Below, one piece after another: positions 7,601 to 18,500 of a stretch of DNA of 45,488 nt. Position numbers and translations under genes: made by a program. The stretch lies in contig CACYJV010000040.1 of NCBI GenBank assembly GCA_902774815.1, positions 459 to 45,946 on the forward strand. The letters are read 5' to 3'. The notes under the pieces were generated by a model. The model was given only the letters and a program-made list of their open reading frames with translations. It did no database searches and was not told the DNA's origin. The stretch's first letter is position 1, and each line of letters opens with the position of its first letter. This stretch comes from an uncultured Prevotellaceae bacterium. Lineage in GTDB: Bacteria > Bacteroidota > Bacteroidia > Bacteroidales > Bacteroidaceae.

Positions 7601-9520
7601 ACGGATGATGCGGATACGGTTGCCCGTCGAACCCTCAAGCAATGTGCTGGCCTGCGGCTCCACCTTCAGGGCTGGACCGTCGTCGTCGAGGATGGTAATG
7701 GTCTGGGTGACCGAACCTGCCGACGTGCCCTTGGCTGAACACGAGCAGGACGAAATCCACACGGCCGCTGTCACGTCAACGTCGCGATCACCTTCCATCT
7801 GGTCGTTGTCGATGGCTCCGATGCTGAACTGTGCCGTGGTCTGTCCCTTCTCAAGAGTGATGCTACGGCGCGGCCAGTAAATGTCGCCATTGCCATCATC
7901 GCTCAGATTGATGGTGACACGTGTATCGATGTTGGTGACACGCTCGACAGTACAGAGAATTGCCGCTACGCCGGCTCCCTCGCTAATGGTCGTGGGCGAG
8001 AGTTCGAAGTGCAGCTCAGGCATGTCGTTGTCGGTCAGCATGGCTTCAAATGCGGTACGGTTGTAGCGTTCGGCTGTTGCCGAGAATCTCACGCCGATAG
8101 TGTCGCTCACCACCTTATCGTCAATAGCAAGAACTTCGAACGACACTGCCTTTCCGCCTGGCATGATATAAACCGAAGTAGGCATGCTGAAACGGCTTGG
8201 CTTGTCGACGGCAAGACTCACCTCAACGGTGTCTTTAGCCGTGACCGATGAGGTGACGGTCATCTGTACTCTGTCACCTTCGTCAATGAGCGCTTTCTCA
8301 GCGGTGAGCGTCAGCTCAGGATAATCGTTGTTCTCGAGGACAAAGCTTCTTGACATGCCCTCATAGCCATCGGCACCAACCACGGTGTAGGTGAAGTTGT
8401 CGTCGTCGTTGATAATGTCGTCATCGAAAAGTTTTATTCTCAAATCGGCACTGGAATTACCCTTTTGAATGATGATGGGACTTTCAGCGGAGGCTCGACT
8501 GTCTCCGCTGACGATGAGTGCCAGTGTGAGCTTAGTGTCAGTGTTGCCACTTCGCTCAATCGAGTACTCAAGCATTCCGTTTTGCTCAGGGTAGGAGTAA
8601 CCATCTTCGGCTGCTCTAAGATACAATTTTTTGCCTAAGGTGTAAGAAGTGCTGCTGGTCGACTGGTTGTTGTTGCGATACTCTGTCGGTTCACCAGCAT
8701 TGGAATAGGGCGTCACCCGCACCCTTACTTTACATTCTCCGTCAAAACGGGGCATTCTGGGGATTACAGCTTTGCACGATCGCTGTACTGATGCTCCAGC
8801 AGCCAAAGATCCTGAATGATGGGTGGTAGTACCCAACGAAATAGCCTTGTCTGTTCCTGTCGGCACAAGGTAGGCCTGTTCACTCCATCCGTCACGGCTG
8901 TCGGCAGTGCCTTGGTTCTTTACAGTCCAAGAAATTTCGATACTGTCGCCGGGCATAAAAGAACTGGAGCTGACGATGTTGAGATCCTTGATGACAAAAT
9001 CAGGACTTGGCTCTATGTAGAGCACGCCGCCGTCAGAGTCGGTGACGACATTCCGGCCTAAAGAGTCGCTTAATACGGGTTTGTCAAGGAAGATGAGATA
9101 GTTGCGCCCTTCGACAAACGATGCCGAAGCACTGACCGCAGCCTGTACGCTGAAGAGCTGACCCTTGTTGGCCTTCAGGGGTTTGTTCGTCGGCGAGAGC
9201 AACATGAAGCGGTAAACGCTGTATTGGCCTTCAGAACTGGCCGAACTCACTAAGGTGGATCGTAGCCGATGGCCATCAATGCGCTGATCGTTAAGTGTGG
9301 TTACCGATGTATTCAGTGTCAGTCCGTAGGGAACGCGCACTTCCATCTGAGCTGCCACAATGTTGTTGTTGGTGTTATCAACATTGATGGGCATGTCGAA
9401 AGTTGAACTCTTCATGCCGCGCAAGTCACCAATGTAGATTTTGTTCGTCTCTTGCGCCGATACGGTGCCTGCAAAGAGGAGCATCAGCAGAATGATACGG
9501 GATATGATTGTCTTGTTCAT
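1619..9520 (-). CDS. Giant exported multi-domain surface protein (2633 aa)
   Basis: Signal peptide MNKTIISRIILLMLLFAGTVSA. Visible modules, approximate residues: cohesin-like beta-sandwich 25-165; CARDB-type domain 172-290; several Calx-beta repeats 293-713 with DDD-type calcium loops; a second CARDB 716-815; Ig/macroglobulin-like segments to about 1150; a carboxypeptidase-regulatory-like domain around 1150-1220; a Gly-rich tract 1385-1425 flanked by cysteines; a Cys-containing hydrophobic segment 1430-1535; Big_5-like Ig around 2140-2240; two InlB-type B-repeats 2250-2400; and a C-terminal tail ending LPKGVYIINGKKTVIK. The tail is of the kind used as a sorting signal in Bacteroidetes, so the protein is probably displayed on the surface or secreted. 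No catalytic domain is visible; roles in adhesion or assembly are inference. It is 18 bp downstream of the 991-aa paralogue and overlaps the start region of the VWED peptide. Confidence 0.85.
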   Translation of the reverse strand: MNKTIISRIILLMLLFAGTVSAQETNKIYIGDLRGMKSSTFDMPINVDNTNNNIVAAQMEVRVPYGLTLNTSVTTLNDQRIDGHRLRSTLVSSASSEGQYSVYRFMLLSPTNKPLKANKGQLFSVQAAVSASASFVEGRNYLIFLDKPVLSDSLGRNVVTDSDGGVLYIEPSPDFVIKDLNIVSSSSFMPGDSIEISWTVKNQGTADSRDGWSEQAYLVPTGTDKAISLGTTTHHSGSLAAGASVQRSCKAVIPRMPRFDGECKVRVRVTPYSNAGEPTEYRNNNQSTSSTSYTLGKKLYLRAAEDGYSYPEQNGMLEYSIERSGNTDTKLTLALIVSGDSRASAESPIIIQKGNSSADLRIKLFDDDIINDDDNFTYTVVGADGYEGMSRSFVLENNDYPELTLTAEKALIDEGDRVQMTVTSSVTAKDTVEVSLAVDKPSRFSMPTSVYIMPGGKAVSFEVLAIDDKVVSDTIGVRFSATAERYNRTAFEAMLTDNDMPELHFELSPTTISEGAGVAAILCTVERVTNIDTRVTINLSDDGNGDIYWPRRSITLEKGQTTAQFSIGAIDNDQMEGDRDVDVTAAVWISSCSCSAKGTSAGSVTQTITILDDDGPALKVEPQASTLLEGSTGNRIRIIRNTETSQPLNVTLSSNYDSELVYTPEATIAAGQKYVDVLVDVKRNDVAGDSKTIVFTATSNGYAKGTNWVRITDQTLPDAVITSFTLNADTVMSKQTVTATVVVANQGFNDMPAQTQVRFSYDGTDVDAYTENVLPVGEEVELTAKFNMPDTPKNYSVSASINPAGKFLETLTSNNNAQPVNITVVAPFTATAEVEREVYNQYEVVYISGQATGYYNTNAKVEVYLLNNNVRDTISAITDGEGKYRAAWIPTAGVSGHFNAGACYPGERLTTEMTSFDVYGLRRAYASYLKHEIYTKTTEAGIIDLYNPGNLDLHDLQISFDGDMEGIEVSVTPPGDLLANQKANIHYTITGVEATQGKKEYHNFTAHITTREGAKFDQVIYYWVHPSYPKLKASVKEINTTMVKGSSRTFQFDLTNEGKEVSGDITIDWGNISWITAATPKTMPSLDFCDTTTVVLVFTPTDDMQLNNPLRGTIAINGANGGGFSLPFRIEPVSDATGRLIVDVCDEATYNTEEAPHVAGATVTIQHPATGKVLYTGTTGDDGLYTLDLNEGYYRLVVTEQRHSTYSEIINVNAGRDNNVIADISISGITVEMTYEETEIEDEYNIVTTVVYETNVPAPVIKVDQPKDLPLVDMKDGDSFMYYVHMTNVGLIKGKDAHFFQPADFDGFTFTPLVQGPFEILPNQMVTIPILVEYNAPEESEEPAGAPRRKSGGVGCMTLNWKALVSVECGTKDLVKEQSGTQGTGGDRSGCGGGGGGGGGFGGGGGIGSPSGGGGGGGGTSSIVQKLYEPGDGKGHCNECFGTFAKTLISRVVTTFIPIPIWDLVDAWECGWGVGQSGTSIANGTATGKQVGESIWSCVKTFVPKIVGERLEKVTGVVTDVIDIYRACHKSDSDSGGGVSGGAHAPQRPRHSYALFMNPPTPHPNLPSWANVYREKLNVWRNYIFSYKNSLDEFFGDGYPYEDVEGNANAVLFDAISQARDAGLEIDENSLYVYKPNAITEEQFHYLIQRLHNSFDLEEEEAIATGNFIDFNALASHVGMMYTCDTLAQLKYGYEGAWDLAVNELKIARQENMKGENSVCSKVKLEIEQKMTMTRQAVRGTLTVTNGSTEAAMTDVKLNLVVLDPEGEVAGTRLMTIAPESLNGFQGSLDLQSGWTLGAQETGVAKILFIPTKYAAPDVPVPYTFMGTISYVDPFTGLETTRELEPATLEVRPSPNLDLTYFMQRDIFGDDPLTEEVEPMVPSQFSLLINNKGNGDATNVKMVTQQPKIVENEKGLLVEFEILSSQLNGGDKVLALGEAVTTDFGTIPAHSQTYAQWWMQCSLTGHFTSYDVNATHVTSYGNPDLSLLDSVTIHELIHSIKVPANNGTNQKLVGFVCNDESDANDTPDKIYFSNATTAPVDIAFRSNIGSLNKNKATLTAEPKQTGWTYGYVRDPSAGKRKIIGIRRLSDNAEIDLDNFWQTDRTLRDGADPLYENLIHYVDSINENGDSYELTFEDRPDTILVVQSYEGIPDQNNEYVRQPITKVTVNFNKAIDASTLNSETISLRYAGELLDASKIVITKKTDRQFELGLTELTTGDGYYQLTVQTANIRDHEGYLGDASKMAAWIQATDGKVNLFTKVQPEGAGTVTPTTGPVDYNSTVNLKATANHGYTFSHWTDRTGQFSKDAETTYEMNGEQTITAVFTPQRQTVTINYNVRRGTVTGGGTGFYDYGTKLELKATVSGDNLFMGWRLNGEIVATTESYTLLVNDDITLEAVFEPMPDLVSITIDENEYYSESPVTDGGYYNIYLRRQLSPDYWNTFCSPFTISEVQVTEIFGSNTAITEFVSMEGDVMQFEDAREMRAGVPYLVKPEKSVRLPGFVFKGNIETQKYPEEVMRSGYGYVGIYGLYQMNDDGTELFLGTNGNLYKPKKEGASPLKGMRAYFIVPQGQSARLSIDGITTAIDDLTIDGELPTAVEGVYDLQGRKIAIGTLSERQLPKGVYIINGKKTVIK

Positions 9521-9538
9521 AACGGTGTCCTTTCTTCT

Positions 9539-12514
9539 TTATTTGATGACTTGTTTCTTTCCGTTCACAATGTAGAGACCCTTCGGGAGAGTTCCGTGTT
9601 CCATGTTCCGAGTGTCGATCTTACGTCCGCTGAGGTCGTAGACATTATCATTGGTAAATGGTCCGTCTTCAACTTGGTAAATACCATTCACTTCGTTGAG
9701 GCCGATGCTGAGAGGAATCTCATTGCCTTCGAGGTCGACGATCATCGCATCGAAGATATCGCCACTATAGGTTGCCAGAACGGTCTCGCCAGCAGGAATC
9801 TCATCGCCAAAGAACGAGTAGAAGATGGTGCGTCCGCCGCGTTGCTTCTGCGTGAACCACGACAAGGCTTCCGTCCACTGGGCCTCGTTGCCATCGAGAA
9901 CGATGTCGAGCGCTGCCACGGGCGTATCGCTCTTCAACATGAGACAGCCGTCAGCCACGTAGAGGCAGTTGTCCGTCGCCATCGTGGTCGGCTCCTTTGC
10001 CAACCCGTTCTCCATCAGCCTGCGGCGTGCCATACTCGGAGTAACTCCGCTGTCGAGCAGCAGGTTGATCTGCGCTACAACGTCCTGCACGTTCACCACG
10101 TCGTCTTCAATAATGTTGGCGGCGTAGTAATTGAACAACGTCTGGGTGTTAGACTCGGGTTGCAGTGCGCAGACGATGATTCGCTGCATATCGCTGATGT
10201 TAATAGACGTGTCGTAGTTAACATCACCCATTTCGAAGTCGAAGGTCAACTTCACTGAATTCTCTGTGCGCTTGTTCTGAAGCGTCATCACTTGTCCCGA
10301 GGGCAGTCTATTCCAAGGATACGAACCAACGTAATTCGTTCCGCCGATGGATACCGTCGTGTTATTAAGGGTAATACTGAACAGGTTCCAGTCGTCACCA
10401 CTCAACATGTAATTGTCGGATTTGGGATAGCTCTTGTTCTGGTGGTTGTAGGTCAGCACCGTGGGCAGCAGTGCAAATCGCTCATCGGAAGTCATCGTGT
10501 AGAATTGACTGTAGATACCTACGTTCTCGTTGAGCTTCTGTCCGCTGTATGTCAGCGTCTTGATGCTGGCTGGCAGTGGCGGTGTGATGTCGCGAATCAT
10601 ATTGTTGGCCACATTCAATGTTTCCAATGCCGGCATCAGCTCTGCGAAGTTACAAGTCCCCAGATTGCCCGTCAAGTTGTTATAACTCAGGTTCAAAGTC
10701 GAGAGTATTTCAAGAGGATTACTGAGACTGGCCAAAACGCTCTCAAGGTCGCCTGTCAGCTTGTTTGATTGAAGATTGACGGACTTTACCATCGGGAACA
10801 TGAAGAACTCAGGAATAAGTTCGCAATTCATATTGGAATAGGCAAACGCCAACTGACGGACATGTCCATTGATAACGGTAACTCCCGCCAGCGAGCCTGT
10901 CTGCTCCTTCGTGGCACCCAACGTCCAACGGTTGCTTGACCAATTGGCACCATTGGTCTTCTGGTAAATAGCTTTGATTAGTTCCCATTCCTCGTCGACA
11001 ATGTTCGAGAAGAGGTTGTTATCGTTGTCCAGACGTGTAATCGCGCGTGAACCTTTAGTATAATCACTACTTACCACACTGAATGTGGTCGTGAACGTAC
11101 TACTCACGACCTCGTCGTCCAGGGCCGTCACGTCGAACGTCACAGACTGCTCGCCTGCCGGAATGGTAATGGTAGACGGGAAGGAGAAGTAGTTCGCGTA
11201 GTTACTGATGGATACCGTCGCCTCTACGTCGGTTGATGTCACGGCAGGCAGTGTTGCGGTCAGTTGGAATGTCTCGCCCTCCGTGACCGAGGTGTTGGAT
11301 GCTATCAACCGGAATCCAGTGAGGTCGTCGTCGACGAGTTTGTAGTGTCCATAGAGTACGATGTCCGGATTACTTTGCTTGGTGAACGAGATGATGACTT
11401 CGTCGTCTTCGTTCTGCTCGTCGTCGTTGGTAATCTTCACGGTGGGATAGTTGTAGGTGTTAGTACTGTAGTTGTATCGGAAGTAAACGGACGAGTAGCC
11501 CAGGCTGACGCGTGCGTCGCCTTTCTCAATCTTCACGTCAAAATACTCGTAGGTGGAGCTGGTGTTACCGTAACGATACAGGTAGATGTACTTAGTGCCA
11601 CCAGAACTCTCGTTCCAGGTGCCCTCAGTAGGACTGATGCGGTAGACGGTCTTCAGTACGTGAGTATCAGCAGTGTTCTGAGCGTTGTTGTTGGAAGTAG
11701 CGTTACTGAGTTCGCCTGAACCACTCAGCGGACTGATTGATATCTTTGGCCACACGCGTGCAGCAGCGAGATACATGGTGTTGGAAATGGGGAAGCGGTC
11801 GGTGATGACGATGGCCTCGCCAGGCTCCAGCAACTCGCTGTGGCTAATACTGTTGGAGGAAGAATAGTCTGAACTGGATTGCACATAAAGATAAGCATAA
11901 AAGCCCGCAGTGGTTGCCTTGCCGCCTACATTGCGTACGGTATACTGACACGTGAGCGTATCGCCAGGGGCAATTGAGTCGACGTCGATGAACTTCACGT
12001 CGGAAACTTCGAAGTCGGGGCTCTGCTCAACAGTCACGTTGCCGCCAGAGACCTCCATGTCGACGGGGTTACCGGCAGCATCACTGACAAAGACGTTCTT
12101 GAGCGTGATGCCATACGACTGGCCTTCCACGAGCGTGTTGCCAACACGCACAGGAAAGCGCAGCAGTTCACCCTCGCTGCCTTTGAGCGGCTTGTTCGAC
12201 GAGGAAGCTAAGAGGATGCGCCCCGTCTGCCCACTATATGAAACTGTGATGGTATGGCCGTCAATACGCTCGCTGTTTAGGGTGATATATGACGTCGAGA
12301 AATTGGTGAACGTCAGCCCCGAGGGCAGTTCGATGTCGAACTGCACTGCGGTGACCTGGTCGCTTGCATTGTCGAGGTAGACAGGTACGTAGACGGTCTG
12401 CTCCATTGACTGGCTCACATCGCCTAAATAAAGTTTGTTTACCTCTTGTGCCGACGCGGAGCCTGCGGCAAGTAGCATCAGCAGGATAATATGGGTTATA
12501 ATAGTCTTATTCAT
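9539..12514 (-). CDS. Exported cohesin-like/Calx-beta/LRR/dockerin-like surface protein (991 aa)
   Basis: The signal peptide MNKTIITHIILLMLLAAGSASA is nearly identical to that of the 2633-aa protein, so the two are tandem paralogues at their N-termini. Modules, approximate residues: cohesin-like 24-160; CARDB-like 162-285; two Calx-beta-type repeats 290-490; leucine-rich repeats 510-650 opening with an EEWELIKAIYQKTNG segment; a dockerin-like pair at 761-828 (GDVNYDTSINISD, then a second DDVVNVQD loop); and a tail ending LPKGLYIVNGKKQVIK. The LRR, linker, dockerin and tail order is shared with the 2003-aa protein upstream, so this protein joins modules of both neighbours. It is the middle gene of a three-gene series with 18-bp gaps. 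Surface location is likely; ligand unknown. Confidence 0.85.
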   Translation of the reverse strand: MNKTIITHIILLMLLAAGSASAQEVNKLYLGDVSQSMEQTVYVPVYLDNASDQVTAVQFDIELPSGLTFTNFSTSYITLNSERIDGHTITVSYSGQTGRILLASSSNKPLKGSEGELLRFPVRVGNTLVEGQSYGITLKNVFVSDAAGNPVDMEVSGGNVTVEQSPDFEVSDVKFIDVDSIAPGDTLTCQYTVRNVGGKATTAGFYAYLYVQSSSDYSSSNSISHSELLEPGEAIVITDRFPISNTMYLAAARVWPKISISPLSGSGELSNATSNNNAQNTADTHVLKTVYRISPTEGTWNESSGGTKYIYLYRYGNTSSTYEYFDVKIEKGDARVSLGYSSVYFRYNYSTNTYNYPTVKITNDDEQNEDDEVIISFTKQSNPDIVLYGHYKLVDDDLTGFRLIASNTSVTEGETFQLTATLPAVTSTDVEATVSISNYANYFSFPSTITIPAGEQSVTFDVTALDDEVVSSTFTTTFSVVSSDYTKGSRAITRLDNDNNLFSNIVDEEWELIKAIYQKTNGANWSSNRWTLGATKEQTGSLAGVTVINGHVRQLAFAYSNMNCELIPEFFMFPMVKSVNLQSNKLTGDLESVLASLSNPLEILSTLNLSYNNLTGNLGTCNFAELMPALETLNVANNMIRDITPPLPASIKTLTYSGQKLNENVGIYSQFYTMTSDERFALLPTVLTYNHQNKSYPKSDNYMLSGDDWNLFSITLNNTTVSIGGTNYVGSYPWNRLPSGQVMTLQNKRTENSVKLTFDFEMGDVNYDTSINISDMQRIIVCALQPESNTQTLFNYYAANIIEDDVVNVQDVVAQINLLLDSGVTPSMARRRLMENGLAKEPTTMATDNCLYVADGCLMLKSDTPVAALDIVLDGNEAQWTEALSWFTQKQRGGRTIFYSFFGDEIPAGETVLATYSGDIFDAMIVDLEGNEIPLSIGLNEVNGIYQVEDGPFTNDNVYDLSGRKIDTRNMEHGTLPKGLYIVNGKKQVIK

Positions 12515-12531
12515 AACGGTGTGAACTATGG

Positions 12532-15500
12532 TTATTTGATGACTTGCTTCTTTCCGTTTACGATGTAGAGGCCCTTCGGCAATTTACGATTTACGGATTT
12601 ACGATTAACGATTATGCGTCCGCTAAGGTCGTAAACAGCTGAATTTTCAATTGTCTGATCTCCGTTTTCCATTTGGCTGATACCATCAGTATCGTTATTG
12701 ACGATTGCCACAACGAGAGGCTGGCCATCGGGCGAGGATGCTGTAGCACGGCTGATGCCGATGCCGTCAGTCCGCAATTGGCTGAAGTCAGCAAGGAGTG
12801 TAGTTCCAGCCTGCAGCGAGTCGCCATTCATGGCACAGACGATGGCGCGGGTCAGTCCATTACGACTGCGTGTCGTAGCGCCGTAGCTGCCGTTGCCAGG
12901 CATCCATGTAGCATCAGCGAGTTGGTCGCTGCTGAGCGTCAGGTCAAGAGCCCCCACTGTCTTGTCGGCCTGCATCATGAGTTGACCATCCTGGATGTAG
13001 AGCCAAAGGTCGGGAGCCTGTACTTCGTCCTCGTCATCAGCTGCTGCCTCTCTGCGCGGAGCACTGCCGACCGTACTCTGGTCGTCGAGCAGACGGTTGA
13101 CGATACGCACCACGTCGATGACGTTGATGGACTCATCGGCCATGAGGTCACCGGCGCTGAGGCTGTAGTAGTAGTTGCTGGTGGTGAACGCTGCGTTGAC
13201 AGCAATGTTGATAGCGTACTGCACGTCGTTCACGTCGAGCGTTCCACTATAGTTGATGTCGCCAGGCTCGTAGTCCATGATGATCTTGAGACTGTGACCG
13301 TTATCATCGACATAGCTCGACGACGACCATGCCAAGGCACGGACGTTGAAGACGTCGCTTTGCTCGCCTCGGAAGATGGTCTTCTCGCCAGAGTTGTAGA
13401 CGTTGACGCCTGCGCTGGCGTTCTTATAGAGCAGTAGGTTGAAGTCAGAGGCAGCGGGCGTGTCGCCGTTGTAGATACGGAACCACGCGGTGTTACTGGT
13501 CAGCGTGTTGTTCTCTTGGCTATAGCTGAGGATGCGCGGCATCACGTCGTAGCGATAATTGCCAGTGGCTTGTGCAAACTCTTTGAAGTTGAGCACGAGG
13601 TCCAGTTGCTGTCCGTTGACGATGCGTGAGGTCACCTTCGAACTGAATAGGGGGTTGATCTCGCTGATGCGATTGCGCGAGACATTGATTGTGGTCAGGT
13701 TGGGCAGCATCTGTGCGAAGGCTCCAATGTTACCTTCATAGTGATTGTTGGCCATTCGGAGCATGGTGACCGATGTTTTCTGGACGTTGAGCACCTGGCC
13801 CTCACCAAGCAGATCGTCGAGGTTGCAACCGATGTCGTTGTTGGAGATGTCGATGTAAGCAACCTGCGGCAGCTGCAGCACGTCGGGGAGTATGTCCTCT
13901 GCCACGTTGTTGGCAGCGAGGTTAATATCGGTGACGTGTCCATTGGCATCAAGTTCGACGCCACGAAGGGACGTCACCTCCTGGTAGCTTTCGCCCAGTT
14001 GCCACTTCATGGCCAGCAGGTCGCTGTTGGCTTTCTGGTAGATGGTCTTCAGGATCTGCCAGTCTTCCTGTGCAATGACGATTTTCTCGTCGGTCCAACC
14101 GACAATGGTGTAGTTGGTCTTGTTCCACGGGAAGGCAGCTTGATAGGCTTCAATGCTCTCTGTTGGCACGTAGACAGTGGCCGTCACCGTGTGGCTCCAA
14201 CTCGACGAGCTGCTACTGGCGGGCGGCGTCGTGGCCTTCATGTAGATCTTTGTCAGGGCAGAACAATTGCTCAGGGAGCTATAATTCATCGTAGTCAACG
14301 TCGATGGCAACTTGACGGTTTTCAGCGTTGAACATCCATAGAACACGCTGGAAGGCAATTCGGTGATGCCCTCAGGAATCTCCATCGACCTCAGACTGGT
14401 ACATTGCTCGAACGCGTCCGTTCCGATGCTGTTCAACCTGCTTGGCATGAACACGTCTGCCAGTGTGGTGCAATTGTAGAACACCGACGAGCCTATGTCA
14501 GTGATGTTGTCGGGGATGACAATCATCGGCAGCTTCGAACAGTAGGCAAACGTGTAGCTGGGCAACTTCGTCATGGCCGTGGGCAGCGTGACATCGGTCA
14601 GCGATGTACAGTTGTTCAACACGTCGGAACCCATCGTTTCCAGTCCGGCTGGGAACACAATGCTCTTCAACGACGTACAACCACGGAACACCCCAGAGCC
14701 CATCGTCTTCAGTGCGTCGGGAAGCTGTATCTCCGGGAGTGCACTGCAGACGTAAAACGCGTTGTTGCCCATCTCCGTCAGCGTTGAGGGCAACTGCACC
14801 TCTACGAGCGACTCACAGGCGTAGAACATATAGTTAGGCAGTTTCGTGTGCCCCTCCTCCACAACAGCTTTTGTCAGTTTTGAATAATAGAACATATAGC
14901 CGCCAAGCGTCTTCACCGTAGCCGGCAGGTTTATCTCCGTCAGGCCCGTGTAAGCGAAGGCGTAATCGCCGATGCTCTCCACATGGGCAGGAATGGTGAA
15001 CGCAGTCAGCTTCGAGCAGGAGCGGAAGGTGTATTCAGGAATCGTCGTTAACGCAGCGGGCCACACGGCGTTCTCGTTGGTGATGGCCGTACTGTAGAAG
15101 GCGTAGGAGCCCAGCGACGTCAGGGTCGATGCGATGTGCGGGTTCAGCTTGCTGCAGCCGTAGAAAGCCTTTGTGCCGATGGTCAGCATGCCTTCCGGAA
15201 GTGTAAGTACCCCCAGTTTGCTGCATCCGCTGAAAGCCTCCTCGCCGACAGCGATCAATCCACTGCTTCCGTCGGCAGTGACCAGCGCGCTACAGTTCTT
15301 GAAAGCGCGATCGGCAATGGTGGTCAGCGTTGAGGGCAGCTCGACGGTTGTCAGCACCGTACAGTTATAGAACGCCTCCACGCCGATGTCCTTCACTCCC
15401 TCTGGAATGACAATTGTCTTCAGTCCGCTGCCAGAGAGCAGATAGTCAGGAATACGCTCAAGGTCGGGACTGAACGTGACGCTTTCCAATGCTGAGCAGT

Positions 15501-18500
15501 TTTGGAACACGTATTGGCCGAAACTGACCACACCCGAGAGGTTGATTTCCTGTATCTTCGAGCATCCGGCAAAGGCATAATCGCCAAGTGTATTGATGGT
15601 AGAAGGCATATCGAAAGTTTCCAAGCTGGAACAACCTTGGAATGCTCTATGGCCGATGCGCGTTACACCACTACCCATTTCGACACTCTTCAAGGTAGAT
15701 ACACCGTTAAACATCTGGTCGGGAATCTCGGAGAGTCCGCCAGAGAGACGAACCGTCTCGAGTTTCGTGTTATAGAGGGCATTGCTTCCCACACTGGTAA
15801 CAAGGTCGCCCATGGTAAGACTCTTCAGCAAAGAGCAGTTATAGAAAGCCTGCGCAGGGATAGCTGTGAGCTGTTCTGGCAGGGCGATGGAGGTAAGTGC
15901 TGAACAACCATAGAATATACTCTGTCCCATCGTCGTGATGGTTGAGGCAAGCTGGATGGATGAGAGTACCGAGCATCCCTGGAATGAGTACTGGCCAATA
16001 CTCTCAACACCCTCGCCCATTGTCACACTGGTAAGTGCCGTACAGTTTGAAAAGACGTATTCACCGATGGTCTTGACACCGTCACCTATGGTTACGTTAG
16101 CAAGGCTTGTACATTGGTTGAAGGCATAGTTGCCAATGTATTCCACGCCTGTCGGAATGTTGATAGCAGTAATTCCACTTTGGGCAAAGGCATTTTCTTG
16201 AATAGCTGTGAGGTTATTGCCTAAGTTAACAGTCTGCAGAGCCTTACAATTATAGAATGCTCCATAACCAATGCTGTACAGTCCGTCGGGCAGGTTGATG
16301 CTGGTCATGGACTGACAACTGTAGAAGGCTTGGCTGTCGATGGTGCGAATGGTCGAGGGCAACTGAACCGAGGTTACCGATGAACACCAGTTGAAAGCAT
16401 CAGGACCAATGCCAACGGTTGTGAATTGCTTACTCTCGTAGACGGGATTTTCAGGTATGACGATATCGCCGCTATACTCCTCCGACGTACTTTGAACGAC
16501 AATCACCTCGCCTGCAGCAAAATCAGTTACTTCGTACGTGATTCCATCAAGGGTGAAACCGAAGATCTGACCTTCCACATACTCGCGGATGTCGTCAAAG
16601 AAGTAGCCGGCATCGCCGCCCTTTACTATCTTGCGCGGTGCTTTCGGGTCGATGATTTCTCCACCACCTTCAACCTCGCCATTAACACCCCAGAACGGAG
16701 CATTGCGATAGGCATCGAGTGAGCCTTGCGGTACGTAGAGAACCGTGTTGGAATAGACACCCCACTGGTCGGCAATAGGCCAGCTCAAAGAAACCGGAGT
16801 CGGGTTCTTGACGATGATACGCTGCAGATTGCCGCAATTATTGAACGCGTATGCACCTATACTTTCAATCGTAGCGGGCAGTTCAATCGTATTGATATTG
16901 TAGTTGTTGTTGAAAGCCTGGGAGGCAACACCTACTACGGTGAAGTCGATGGGCTCGGTTGGACCTCTCTTTCTTGGTGCTTTTGGATATATCTCACCAC
17001 CACTGCCACCGTCATCGTAGTATTCGCTGCCAGGCATGTAGGTGACAACTGCAGGAATGACGATGTCGCCTGAGTAGTCGATGTAGCCGAGCGGTTCTTT
17101 GCGTGGAGCTTTTTCGTAATATCCACCGCCACCGTTGCTGTAGCCTGGTGCCACTTCCACTGTGCGGTCGCTCCAAGAGACGATGGAGTAAAGGATTCCT
17201 TCGTCCTCGAAATCGAAGAGTTGTCCTTCTTCATACTCGCGGATGTTCATGAATCCATAGCCAGCGTTAGTAGGATCTTTGCGACGATTTCCCTTGGGCG
17301 CACATTTCTCTGCTCTGGCAGTTGTACGCTTGCCGAATTCTTCGAGGGCAGCTTTGCGCTCCTCAGCATTCGCGGCAGGTGCCTTGATGACGTCGTCACC
17401 AGGAGTGACTTCGCCGTCGCCATAAGGAACATAGCCCCAGAAGGGAGCATTTTGATAAGCATCCAGCGAACCTTTAGGTACATAAAGAATGGCTTGCCGG
17501 TGAGTGACATAATTGTCAACGATAGGATATTCCAAGCTCACTGGCACAGGGTTCTTCACAAGAATACGCTTGAGGTTGCGGCATTCGTTGAAGGCAAAAA
17601 GTCCGTATTGAGTGTAGCTTGCCGGAATTTCTACCGATCTCAGTCCGTATGCGTTGTTGTAGTTGAAGGCGTTCGAACCCAGTCCGATAATGTTAAAGTT
17701 GATTTCCTCACCGTCTTCAGTGGTGCATACAGCCGTTTCAGGCAGCTCGATGTCGCCTTCCCAATAACCTTGGGCAGATCCACTGACGACTGCTGTGCGT
17801 CCACTCTCAGAAATAATGTCGTAAACGAATTCGTCATCGGAGAAGCCGAACAAGGTTTGCCCTTCTTCAAACGTAGCGATGTTAATGAAGTAGTAGCTAC
17901 TGCCAGTTCCCCATCCATTCGCATTTCGGTAAGTTTCAAGTGCGGTAGCAGGTACGAGCAGTTTTGCACTATAATAAACATCGGAACGGAAGATCGTTCC
18001 ACCCAATTCAGGTGGTGTAGTGCCTTTACAGATGACCGTCTGAATGTTGTAGCACCACTGGAAGGCATTGCTGCCAAGATACTCCAACGTACTTGGCAAC
18101 ACTACCTGCGAGAACTGTGCATAGGTAAATGCATAATCACCAATCCACACCAGCCCCTCAGGGAAATTGATGCTCTGCAGGTAGTCGCAATCGTAGAAAG
18201 CCCTGTTACCAATGTAAATAATGGTGTTGGGCAACTGCACTGAGGTGACTTGGTCACAGTCGTAAACGGCATTTTCGCCGATGCCCGCCACCGTATAGGT
18301 CTGCCCGTCGTTGGGGTTGACAACGGTCGATGGGACGACAATAACGCCCGAATAACTGGTGATTTTACCTCCGCTGGTCAATTCCACCATAGTCGTTGGC
18401 TCATCATCCTCGTAAAGGATGTTGTAACAGAGGGTCATACCCTCGTCGTTGACGGCAGAAAAGTCTTGCGCAAAGGTTGCCTGGCTGCCAAGCGTCATCA

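Noticed and set aside
14230-16420. DNA tandem repeat array inside the 2003-aa gene
   Set aside because: The periodicity is at protein level (23-residue LRR_5 repeats); at DNA level the units have diverged, so it is not a recent tandem repeat.
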